Positions 1-10,390 of a stretch of 64,000 nucleotides of DNA are shown piece by piece. How positions within the stretch are numbered: position 1 is the first letter of the stretch; each line of letters begins with the position of its first letter. Both the position numbers and the translations under genes were made by a program. The DNA is from Lycium barbarum (taxonomy: Eukaryota; Streptophyta; Magnoliopsida; Solanales; Solanaceae), in the NCBI RefSeq assembly GCF_019175385.1, contig NC_083348.1, forward strand, positions 45,654,950 to 45,718,949, in the 5' to 3' direction. Under the pieces are notes generated by a model. It saw only the letters and a list, made by a program, of their open reading frames with translations, ran no database searches and had not been told where the DNA came from.

Positions 1-518
1 TTAACAGCCCAAAGTCGCTAAAAATCTTATGCGGACAATCGCCGACAAGATTTGGAATTTCAGGTTGATGATTGGGTATTTTTGAAGGCGTCGCCAATGA
101 AAGGGGTGATGAGATTTGGCAAGAAAGGGCAGTTGAGTCCTCGATACATTGGACCTTATAAAATTATCCGCAAGGTGGGTCATGTAGCCTACGAGTTGGA
201 CTTTCCTTCGGAGCTTGAATTAGTTCATCCAGTTTTCCATGTTACGGTGCTCCGCAAGTGTGTTGGAGATCCCACGAAAATTGTCCCAATAGATGATGTG
301 CAAGTGACAGAAAATCTAGTATATGAAGAGGTGCCTATTGCCATTTTATACAGGCAAGTACGAAGACTTCGAAATAAGGAAGTAGCTTCAGTCAAAGTCT
401 TGTGGCGAAACAACAATCGGGAACAGATGACTTAGGAGGCGGAAGAGAAGATGAAGTACACATATCCGTACTTATTTCAATCCCCGAAGAGATCCATGAT
501 GAGACATCGAGATTATGA
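1..518 (+). pseudogene. Decayed pol 3' end: integrase C-terminus and chromodomain-like tail
   Basis: This is the last part of a Ty3/gypsy polyprotein. The frame starting at base 1 carries the family motifs SYADNRR, VDDWVFLK, SPMKGVMRFGKKG, LSPRYIGPY, HPVFHV and VASVKVLWRNNN. The same motifs occur in the other pol copies at about 18400, 20150 and 52000. In full-length relatives this tail joins integrase to a chromodomain-like end that may guide integration. Breaks are visible: TAA at 19-21 where relatives have Gln, TAG at 433-435 where relatives have Trp, and a one-base loss near 484 that shifts the last codons. The natural stop lies near 516-518. The rest of pol is upstream of the window. Confidence 0.85.
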
Positions 519-640
519 GGTATGTACATTTCCTTTTTATGCATATGGGTCGTGTGTGGCTAATTTATATTGCTATTGTCTTGTGGCCCAGTGAGGTAAT
601 GTTATTATGGGTTGTTGTGACAGGACAATAGTGCCATATT

Positions 641-722
641 ACAGGGGAAACTCTAGCGAAATGTTGGTAGAATTCTCGAGTGTTTAATATTCGAGGACGA
701 ATGTTCTAAAAGGGGGGAAGAA
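641..722 (+). other. 3' untranslated module, hairpin and polypurine tract of element 1
   Basis: A motif beginning ACAGGGGAAACTCT sits at 641-654. It is followed by an imperfect hairpin (arms ATTCG and CGAAT around AGGA, about 688-704) and a purine tract (708-722, AAAAGGGGGGAAGAA) that abuts the LTR start at 723. The tract would prime plus-strand DNA synthesis. The same arrangement recurs in elements D, 3 and B, and in part in A. Confidence 0.8.
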
Positions 723-2492
723 TGTTACACCGTGGAAATTTCATGTCGCTGCATAGTGAATGAACCAACGCGAGCTTAAGGGTCACATGAAGTTCTTAAG
801 ACTATAAGACGAATGTTTAGTGGTCTTAGAATGCGTACGTTAAAGATCTTGAAGTTATATGAATTGATGAAATAAGAATTGATAAGGACAAGTGGGGTAT
901 AAGTGAGGTTTAGGAAAGGTTCCGTGAATTATTGTGTTAAGGAGTGTTTGGTAAGGTTTTGAGGACGAGTTATCGGTATGTTTAGATCATTAATGAAGTA
1001 TTAAACATGTGTTAAGAAGGTTTTATAAGGATTGGAGATCAAATGAAATGACGCGGACAACTTCGGAAAGAGCTGTGAGTTCCACGACCCCTTTCACGGA
1101 ACGTGAAACCTTCCACAGACCGTATACTGGTCCGTGGAATACCCAGCAGAGATGATGGTCTTCTGGTGGTGATCCACGACCAGTTCCACGAACCGTACAA
1201 TGTTCCACGGACCGTGAAAGTGTCTGTGGAAGTCCCGACGAGTTGAATAAGTTCTGATTATATAAATGTGTTCCCACTTCATTAAATTCATTTTCCCACA
1301 TTCCTTCATCTCTCTCAAGACCTCTAGAAGGTTCCACACATTTCATCCACAAGAATTCAAAGGAAATTGATGATCAACTTTATCAAACTAGCAAAAATCA
1401 AGAGTATGAAACCCATTAAAGTCATCTAAGCCAAGAAATTTCAAAGGAAGTGAGTTAGGGCTTTTGGTGCAAGAAGAGTATTGCTACTAAAGGCTTGTTC
1501 CTACAATATCTAAGGTAATGTTTACGGTATTTTCATGATGTTTAAGATATTGAGAAGTTGAAACACCTGGATTATGGAAGAATATAAAAAATGGGTCATA
1601 AATATAGGAATAGTGCTATTGTTGAGTAGTAATTTGGAATGAATCATGAATATGGGTATGTTGTGATTGTAAGTAGATTACGAATGACATTTAGAACATG
1701 GAATGAGAATTTTACGTGAAAGAACATAATAGTGAACTATGACCATGATTATGGGGAAATTGAAGTGAAATTGTGAAATGTGGATAATGTAGATATATGA
1801 TGATTGTTATTTATGATATTATGAATGATGTTACGGATGTTTGGGAGTTGATATGGAATATTGTGAAAATCATATAAACAAAGGAAATGCTGCCCAATTT
1901 TCCTTAGCTTTAGTAAGCACGTTCTTATAATCGCTTAGCTAATGTCATGCGACATCTCTTGAAGGTAGAAACGTGGGCATCAAAAGAAAACAAGCAAGTG
2001 ATAGATTAGCTAAACGAAAAAGGTATGCGAGGCTAGTCCTTTCTTTCTATGGCATGAATCCGATGGTATGATTCTTCTTTCTTCTCCATGAATCTCTTAC
2101 ATTCCGGAAAGCTAATAGTCTATGTTCATGAATAATTATATGAGATAAGAGATAGGTTATGAGTTCGATAATGATGATATGATGTCCCTCTAAAGTCTAT
2201 GATATTGTTTGTTGTATACACTCACCTTAAATACTATTTCCTTCAAGGAGAGGCAGGATACATATAGATGCTCCATAATGGAATCGGGGGTTCACGACCT
2301 TATGTCACCCCGATAGAGTGTAATTGTCTTATCTTTCCAATCATGCGTTCTGATAATAATATGATGAGAATATGATAAGTCTATGATATGTATGTGATGC
2401 TATAACACCGCGCCTATATGGCCGGGCAGACATCGCTAAGGCGGGCAACTATATGTATACACTATATCTAGGTGACATGGGCAGACATCACT
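723..2492 (+). repeat. Element 1 3' LTR, segment 1 of 3
   Basis: It starts TGTTACACCGTGG directly after the polypurine tract. It contains a palindromic cassette and TATA box near 1077-1267, a GGAAATGCTGCCCAA motif near 1884 and an AGGTATGC donor-like site at 2021. It ends at 2492, where solo LTR G is inserted. The minus-strand open frames at 1023-1352 overlie the palindromes and are not genes. Confidence 0.85.
1077..1267 (+). promoter_or_regulatory. U3 palindromic cassette and TATA box of element 1 LTR
   Basis: Several inverted words built on CACGG/CCGTG occur between 1077 and 1236, for example TTCACGGAACGTGAA near 1097 and CACGGACCGTG near 1215. A TATAAAT sequence follows at 1261-1267. The position about 540 bases into the LTR and the order (palindromes, then TATA) match the LTRs at 20800 and 51628. 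A promoter role is inferred. Confidence 0.6.
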
Positions 2493-2674
2493 TGTCACGA
2501 CCCAACCCCGTGGGCCATGACTAGTGCCCGAGCTGGACACTCGTACACGTACCTGTTAGATCTAGTCAGACTGAAATTAAGAACTGTATGGAACTTATAA
2601 AAGCAGCTAAAGATTCATAACGTCGCATATCATAAACCTGTCTCCTGAGGAGTCACAGCTAACCAATACACAAT

Positions 2675-2812
2675 ATGATACGCAAGCCGACAAGGCTGCC
2701 ACTACATGTCAATACAATACGCAAGCCGACAAAGCGGCCACAACATATCAATACCATACGCAAGCCGACAAGGATGCCACAACATGTCAATACCATAGCA
2801 AACCATATAGAC
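2675..2812 (-). repeat. Tandem repeat inside solo LTR G (about 40-bp unit)
   Basis: Three to four units contain ACGCAAGCCGACAA followed by CCAC.ACAT.TCAATAC. The minus-strand version (TTGTCGGCTTGCGTA) is also repeated in the 5' LTR of element B at 25660-25850, so the array is an old shared LTR component. Confidence 0.8.
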
Positions 2813-3059
2813 ACAGCTGAACAAAACTTATACAAAACCCACAAATATGTCTACAGACCTCTAAGAGTATCGATAGTGAAATATGACGGGATAGGGCCCC
2901 GCCGTACCCCTGGATAAATATATATATATATATATATCAAAAGATCTGTACCAAAAGTCTAGGCTCCGGAACAATAGAGCTCTCCAAGACAGCTGAGTAG
3001 AAGTCCTAAGCTGGAGGATCACCAAATCGAGTATCCGTACCTGCGGGCATGAAATGCAG

Positions 3060-3083
3060 CCCCCCCCCCCCCCCCCCCCCCCC
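3060..3083 (+). repeat. Poly-C tract of 24 bases
   Basis: The run lies exactly where related LTRs have a short C-run/G-run hairpin (compare 35031-35050, CCCCCGAAGAGCGGGGG). It appears to be an expansion of the C arm of that hairpin. Confidence 0.85.
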
Positions 3084-3324
3084 GAACAAAAGGGGTTGGT
3101 ACGAGATATGTACTGAGTATACAAAACATGAAATACAATAAAGGAGATCATGACTGAAATAGAGATTACATGAGACAAGTATGACATTCAAAATACCAAT
3201 ACACTTGCCTTATGAAATGGAAATCATGCATATCAATATCATATATCATACCTGGCCCATTATGGGACACGGTGAATAAAGTCATCATATACCATCCGTG
3301 GTGCCATAATCACATCATCATATC

Positions 3325-3357
<33 letters not shown>

Positions 3358-5217
3358 TCGTATCCCGGCCCTCTAGTGAGGGACTCGGTGAACAATGCAG
3401 TGAAACTGTGCACGAAAACGTAACCCAGCCCGGGACTCGGTGAAAGATATATTGAGGCATGCACGAGCAGAGTAGTGAGCAACCATATGCAAACTAAGTC
3501 ATATTTGAGACTCAATAGAATAATAAAAATGAACCATCATTTGATAATCAAGACAATAGTCATATCAAGTATCCTTCGAATGTCACTATGGATTATATCA
3601 AAATAGAACTTCTGGAATCATAGACACGTATCAAGTCATAATGAAGTAGGTTCTGGGAATCAAGAACATTAGTCATCCTTGTGGCTCTAAGAATAGGAGT
3701 TTCTTTAAAGTCACATGCTCGTCGTCTATTTGTTTATAAAGATCATGCCAAAAATAAAGAAGGGTTAGCTTCACATACCTGTTATAGATTAACCGTAGCC
3801 AAGTTTGCTTCGTTGCCTCTTTAGCCTATTTAATTTGAAAGTAACATTATTGTTAGTAACCTACAACTTCCTAGTATATAAATCTACAACCAGTCACTTA
3901 TAGGAATCATCTCTTAGTTCATACTTCTTGATTAGGGTTTTGATTAGTTAAGAACTTGACGGAAATCGGGCAGCATTTCCTCTATATATCTTGCCTAACC
4001 CGAACATCCAATTAATCTCCAATTTGCACAGCAATACCAACAACAACAATAGCAACCAAATAACCTCTCTTAATTCTTTTTCAACTTACATCATTAACAT
4101 CTAAGGTTATACAATAAGCAGATCATTATACGCTTCGTATACGACACCTTATGCACTTGTTTTCTTCTAAATTTACGAGCCATATTAACACAACATGACA
4201 GAAACATCAACTACCCTCCATGTACAAGAAATGTACTTCGATATCATTTTAATAACAGCTCGAAACAGTCCACCAAGACTACAACATCAAGAATATAATT
4301 TTCGACCTTTACTTCGCAAAACTACAAACACACGAAGAAGAGTATAATTTTGTCATGGACAACAACACCTATACATATCTATCACCATATTTCCAGCCCT
4401 TCAACATGAACAAATCACCCTCAATTACCATACAACAATAACGACAATACTAATCAAATTTAATCCACCCCTGCTAAATTGGAACAACACCAACACGGTC
4501 CAAACAAAACCTTAATGTTTACGTATATAATTTCTTGCATCCAATCCCACTTAATGAGAGTTAATATCTTAATTACAACATCATCTAATCCAATTACACC
4601 ATAAAATAAGAAGGTCTTACCTTAATTTAATTAGAGCATATTCTACACTCACTTGCACCAATCGCACTATTTCCTCTTCCTCGATTCGACACCTTATGTC
4701 GCTGCCTTCTTGAATGTGTGAAACACTTTGGGATTTAATATATTTTTTTTAAAACTGGACTGCCATGGCCGAAAGCTTGGAAGCCATGGCTATGTATTTC
4801 TCTTAGTTCTCAATTGAGTAAAATTGCGAATGAAAATATGTAGCCAACATTAGTCATCAACTATGACTATATATATATATTGCCCATCCATAGGACACGT
4901 GCCCCATTACAATGCGTCATCAATTTTTATATATTTGTTTTAATAATAGAATTCGGTGGGGCCCACTTAATGGCCTAATTAACTAACTTAATTAATCTTA
5001 ATTAATAACTAATCCCCACTTAATAATCTAATCATGGTTAATTAATCCCTAATCTCTAATAATATTTCTATATTAATTCAAATTCATAAGCAAGTCATAC
5101 ACTAATTAAAATCGGGGATTAAAAGTCCTTATCTCATACCCCACAATTAATCTTGTCCTTAAATGTATATCGATTAGCTTACGAATAATCCAATGTATAG
5201 AAATATGGGGTATAACA

Positions 5218-5694
5218 CCACTACTGGGCGGCATGAGATTGTACCCCGGACGCGGGAGGCCTGGACGCAGGTTTATTATTATCACACCGTACCTATATGG
5301 ACGGGCAGCTTATACATTATCACACCGTACCTATATGGGCGGACAGCTTATACATTTATGCATATATGATATGATGATGGATATGAAGTAAGTCAGCGTG
5401 TGCAATTTCTTTTATAAGTGACAGTCATATACAGTTTCTTCCTTATTGATGCTTCCTTTATCTCATTGACGTACTATTATTGTTTATGCCTCTCATACTC
5501 GGTACAATGTTCGTACTGACGTCCATTTTCTTTGGACGCTGTGTTCATGCCCACAGGTAGACAGGGAGGTGAGCTTGATCTAGACTTGTAGGAGCTATTA
5601 GCTGATTTGAAGAGCACTCCATTTTCCGAAGGTGCCATTGATTATTGTTTTGGTATATATGTATATGCATGTTTTGGGGACGACGGGGTCCTGT
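5218..5694 (+). repeat. Element 1 3' LTR, segment 2 of 3
   Basis: This resumes the LTR after solo LTR G. It has two copies of a unit around ACACCGTACCTATATGG.CGG (5282-5345), matching the unit at 2404 before the insertion. The conserved block with CTCGGTACAATGTTCGTACTGAC follows near 5499. It stops at 5694, where element D is inserted. Confidence 0.8.
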
Positions 5695-5961
5695 TGTTAT
5701 ATTCCGCATTTTGCACATTCGGATAATACAAGATAATGGCGGGAAGTTAAGAGCAAGGCTATATTTTTTATCTTGTTTAGCACACAAGTTGTTTATGAAA
5801 GTTATTGATGTGGAAATATTAAGAAAGGATAGGGGTAAAAAGGGAAATTCACAAGGTGGTTCATGGTAATATTGAGAAAGGCTAAGGGCAAATTTGGAAT
5901 TAGGAAAAAAATAATTTTTCATGAATTCCAAAACAAAAAAGAATAATGGTCTTGAAGAAAA

Positions 5962-6027
5962 AGGGCCAAGTGGGCCGTCCAAGTATGGTGTGGGCCAAGG
6001 CCCACATGGAGGCATAAAATAAATAAG
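5962..6027 (+). promoter_or_regulatory. Site-II-like motif cluster and TATA-like element in D U3
   Basis: The motifs GGGCCAAGTGGGCC (5963-5976) and TGGGCCAAGGCCCA (5991-6004) precede ATAAAATAAATA (6013-6024). TGGGCC/T is the plant site II element, bound by TCP factors in genes of dividing cells (established knowledge). The cluster is repeated in the 3' LTR near 12824-12888. A promoter role here is inferred. Confidence 0.5.
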
Positions 6028-7644
6028 ACCAAAAGATGACTAATTCATCATATTATCATCTTCACTTAGAAGACTCAAGAAACATGGAGAAGGCAAAATT
6101 AAAAGGCCATTCGGCCATACACACCAAACAAGAACCTTGGAAAAAGTTGATAAAAAATTATTTTCATCTAGCTAAACAACCAATTGGAAGGTCCCTAACA
6201 AAGTGAAGTAGTCATTGGAGCAAGTAAAACATCTATTCTTGCAAGCTACAAATCCTAGCCAAGTGAGAAGTTAAGGGAAAAAGGTAAGGTTTAATCCTCT
6301 TTTCATGTGTTATGGATGGTTTGTACATGTTGTAGTATGTAGAAATGGATGGAATTTATGAAAATATAGATGTGGTGTTGTGGCCGTGCATGTCTAGATG
6401 TTATGTAGAAGTGATGAATTAATTTTACTTAGTATTTTGGTTGTTGTTGTCATGAATTCTATGATAAAAAAAATGAGATTTTAATGGTTCAAGTTGAAGT
6501 TGAAATTGTTGTGGGCTGTTTTAGAAGCCAATGCGATTTGAATATAGTCTCTTGTATTTATGGAAAATAATGTTGTTAATGTGTGAATTGTTGGTGTAGT
6601 TCATGAATTTGAAAGAAGGAAATGTGTTGTCATTGCTCTTGTTGCATTATGGAGGTTTCGGGTGGAGTGACATATTGGTTAGACTATCTTGAATGTTGTG
6701 CGGATTGTTTGAAGTGTTCTTGAATATTATTTGAATGGTTTCGGATTAGTACTTGAATATGTGAGCAATTATGAATTGAACATAAATGAAACGCCGTCGA
6801 AGTTTGTAGAAAGAAGTTGCAAACGTTGGAATGCGTTTTGAATCGATTGTTGATATTGTTAGAATGACTGTTGGTATTGTTGTTGGAAATTTGGCCGAGT
6901 TGAATTCTCGGATTTGTTGTTGATGATTTGGCCGAGTTGGATTCTCGGGGTTAGTTGTATTTACAGGGGAAATGCTACCGAAATTTCTGTAAATAAAGTG
7001 TTGGTTTAGAATTGGATTCTTAAGTGTTTATAGCTAATGTTTGGTATATACTAATATTGTTGTAGATCTTGCGAATCCAAAGACTTAAGTTCGGATTAGC
7101 TTAGGAAGCGGGCAAGGTATGTAAGGCTTACCCTTTCTTTCTTTTGGCATGATCCTTATGAAACAAGTAGATGATGTATATGTATGATTTCAAAGAGATT
7201 CCTATTCTTAGAGCCACTAGGATGGCTAATGTTCTTGATTTCCAAAAGCTACTTCATATGGTTTTGATACGTATCTATGATTTCCGAAGCTCTATTTGAT
7301 ATATTTTCCGAGTTTGTCTATGATTCTTATTCACTTCCGACATGAGTATGCTCGATATAGTTGAGCTTAGTGTATTGTTGAATAATGAGTAAAGCATAAA
7401 GAGTTCATGTCTCCAAAAGAGTTCTATGAGTACTATAGTCTCTAACTTTTGTATACAGTCTGGGATTGTTTTGGAAATGTTCGTAGAGGTTCTGTGGTAA
7501 AAATGTCCATAACTTTCTCATACTAAACCGGATTGACTTGAAACGTGTTTATGATCCTCGAGTGTCGATTTGCGTTCCTACCTATCGAGTCTTGATTTAT
7601 GTGCATATAGTTTCTCACTACTCTGCTCATGGATGCCTCAATAT

Positions 7645-7818
7645 GTCCTTCACTGAGCCCGGGCCAGGACACGTTCTCGTGCGTACTCCACTGCATTGTT
7701 CACCGAGTCCCTCTCAGTTGCGGGTCGGGACACGTTATATGTATATGTATATAATGATATATGATGTTGACATGCATGACCTTTTTCACCGAGTCCCTCA
7801 CTAGAGGGCCGGGACACG

Positions 7819-7890
<72 letters not shown>
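7645..7890 (+). repeat. Tandem array and AT microsatellite in D 5' LTR
   Basis: Three units resemble TTCACCGAGTCCCTC plus GGGCCGGGACACG, separated by TATGTATA-type spacers, followed by 35 AT dinucleotides (7821-7890). The 3' LTR has six units and about 18 AT pairs. The two LTRs of one insertion therefore differ mainly in these repeats. Confidence 0.88.
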
Positions 7891-7893
<3 letters not shown>

Positions 7894-8598
7894 ATTCATG
7901 ATTTGAAATGCACGACTTCATTTCATAAGGAAAACGAATTAATGATTTTAACAGTCATACTGGTTCTGGTGATTTTCTATTTTGGCTATGATCCCCTGTA
8001 CTGTACTTCATGCCTTAAATACTCGGTACATATTCCGTACTGACCCCCTCTTCTTCAGGGGCTGCGTTTCATGCCCACAGGTACAGACGTTCACGTGAGT
8101 GACCCGACAGCTTAGGCCATCCATTCTGCTGCTTTGGAGTGCTCCCTTGTTATGGAGCCTACATTTTGGTACAGACTCTTCCGTTGTATATATGTATGTA
8201 TATATTCAGGGGTACGGCGGGGCCCTGTCCCGTCATATGATTCTGTTGTCTTTGTTAGAGGCCTGTAGACGTGTATGTGGGTCATGGGTAGTTATGGTTC
8301 AGTTATGTCTGTGTGGCTTGCGTCTAAGCTGTTCTATTTGCTGTGACAGCCTTAACGGCTTGTATGTACGTATATGTATGTATATGTTTTGGGCGATATG
8401 TTTTACGACAGCCTTGCTGGCTTCTGTGTGATATATTTGTTATATGTGACCGCTTAATACGATATTTGATCTTTGTATCCGTATAAGTCAGTGTACGTCG
8501 AATATGGATAAGCCATTGGTATGCCGACTTTGGTAAGTGTGTGTGTACAGGTGTCCAACTCGGGCACTAGTCACGGCCTACGGGGTTGGGTCGTGACA

Positions 8599-8801
8599 AA
8601 AGTGGTATCAGAGCAGTTCGTCCTTGGAATGTCTACAGGTCGTGTCTAGTAGAGTCTTGTTTATCGGTGTGTGGTGCACCACATCTATAAAAAGGAGGCT
8701 ACAGGACATTTAGGATGTTACCCTTTCTTCGATCTTAGATCGTGCGATAGATCTGTATTATCAGGATGATTCCTTTCTAACAGATTGTCATGCTTACAGC
8801 G
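8599..8801 (+). other. Element D primer-binding site and leader
   Basis: TGGTATCAGAGCAG at 8603-8616 is complementary to the 3' end of plant initiator-methionine tRNA and would prime minus-strand synthesis. The following 150 bases are conserved in the leaders of B (26029 on) and A (43829 on), and on the minus strand of F (56640-56818). A perfect 14-base palindrome, TGTGGTGCACCACA, lies at 8670-8683. The leader ends before the gag start at 8802. Confidence 0.88.
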
Positions 8802-10390
8802 ATGCCTCTGAAGAAGACGACAGCTGCCCAGAAGGGCAGAGCAGTAGTAGGAGAGACCAGTCAGGCTCAGAGAGTTACTCGGGCCCGTGCTCATACTATG
8901 CATGAGATTATGCCCCATTCAGCGGGCTCTGCTACGCCATCATCATCAGAGGAGCCTGGAGCAGCAGCCGCTGTCGCTGTGGATCAGGAGGCGGCTCCAC
9001 CATTAGCTCCAGAGGCTCCAGCGCCCGAGCCTCCAGTTTCTCAGCCAGTGGCGGAGGATAGGGCGATGAGAGATACCGTACAGTTGTTGACAAGATTAGT
9101 AGCAGGGCAGGCTCGCAGACGCGGGCTAGGGGGTGATGATGTGGATAGACATGACAGCTTGAGGGTTCGTGACTTCTTGACTTGTAATCCCCCAGAGTTC
9201 TACTGGTCAAATCATGAGGAGGATCCCCAGGATTTTATTCGACAGATGCAGCGTACACTGAGATTAGTCAGAGCTTTTGAGACCGAGTCTATCGAGCTGG
9301 CTTCATATCGATTGCGTGATGTAGCTGTTAATTGGTATGAGTCTTGGGAACTGTCTAGAGGCGAGGGTGCTCCTCCAACAGTGTGGGATGAGTTTACAGC
9401 AGCCTTTCTCGGCCATTTTCTGCCTCCAGAGATGCGGCGAGACAGGGTGGACAGATTCCTACAGTTGAGACAAAGGGGCAAAAGTGTTCGGGAGTACAGT
9501 TTAGAGTTCTAATCTTTGGCTGGATATGCACCCACTATTGTAGCCGATATGACTGGCAGGATGCACCGATATGTGATGGGGCTGGATCATTATCTGGTGG
9601 ATAGCTGTATGGCGGTGGCATCTTAGCCTGGGATGGATATTGCTCGGCTGCAGGCATATGCACAAGGAATGAAGGATCGACACAGAGGGCGCCAGCCCGA
9701 TAGAGATCGTGATAGGGGCCAGCCCAAGAGGGCTAGATCAGCTGGGTATTCCGGGGAGTTTCGAGGGCCTCAAAAGCATACTAGACATCCTTCTCAGTCA
9801 GCACGGAGTGCACCCCCACAGTCTACTGGTAAGAGACCTGATAGCCCAGTATATTCAGAGGCTGGTAAAAGCTCCAGGACTATGCGTTCGCAGTCGAGCA
9901 GAGGGATCAGCCAGACGAGGCCACCTTTGCCTCGATGTTCTCGTTGTGGTAGGCCCCATTTCAGAGAGTGTCATTTTGCTACAGGTGCTTGCTTTACTTA
10001 CGGCCGTCCAGGCCATGTTATGAGGGAGTGCCCGTTTAGGGGAGGTCCAGGTGGTTCAGCCCAGCCCACTGGGTCAGTTGCTGGCTCATCTTCCTCTTCT
10101 GTAGTCATGCGCCCTACGGGGCAGGGTATGCCGGCACTAGCAGGCCGTGGTAGAGGCCGCGGCGGAGTTTCTAGTTCGAGCGGTCCTTCGAACCGCCTAT
10201 ATGCTCTGGCCAGCCGACAGGACCCAGAGGCGTCACCAAATGTGGACACAGGTATATTATTGGTCTTTTCCCGAAATGTATATGCATTGACAGGTCTAGG
10301 CTCTACTTTATTGTATATTTCCCCCTCCTAGTTACTAATAGAAGTGGGACAGAACCCGAATCGATAGAACCGTTCGAGGTAGCCATACAT
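8802..10390 (+). pseudogene. Decayed gag with start of protease (element D)
   Basis: The frame starting at the ATG at 8802 (MPLKKTTAAQK, matching MPVKRKATAAQK of element F) encodes a Ty3/gypsy Gag. It has a basic N-terminus and a Pro/Ala-rich spacer. A capsid-type retrotransposon Gag core follows, with RDFLTCNPPEF, DPQDFIRQM and WDEFTAAFLGHFLPP. Next come an Arg/Ser-rich stretch and a zinc knuckle near 9985-10030. The knuckle has Tyr in place of its second Cys (CFTYG instead of CxxCG). Stops occur at 9510-9512 and 9624-9626 (TAG where Gln is expected). The frame then enters the protease start (TGILLVFSRNVYAL), but the catalytic Asp is replaced (TGLGST where relatives have DSGST-like), and a stop follows at 10329-10331. 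Gag would form the particle; this copy cannot. Confidence 0.85.

Larger units (their letters stand above)
2493..5217 (-). mobile_element. Solo LTR G
   Basis: Read on the minus strand this is a complete LTR beginning TGTTATACCCC (at 5217) and ending GGGTTGGGTCGTGACA (at 2493). The flanks are TCACT (2488-2492) and CCACT (5218-5222), a target duplication with one mismatch. The host LTR of element 1 continues on both sides. No internal region or second LTR is present, so it is a solo LTR left by recombination. It carries a tandem array near 2675-2812, a 24-base C run at 3060-3083 and a TA microsatellite near 3330-3358. No coding sequence was seen. Confidence 0.85.
5695..8598 (+). repeat. Element D 5' LTR
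   Basis: It is 2904 bases long, with TGTTATATT at the left end and GTGACA at the right. From left to right it has GGGCC-rich site-II-like motifs and a TATA-like stretch (5962-6027), a donor-like AAGGTAAGG near 6281, a CAGGGGAAATGCTACCGAAATTT motif near 6964, AGGTATGT at 7115-7122, a three-unit tandem array (7645-7822), 35 AT pairs (7821-7890) and the GTACTGAC block near 8036. The forward frames near 7538 and 8099 have no family support and are not called as genes. Confidence 0.93.
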
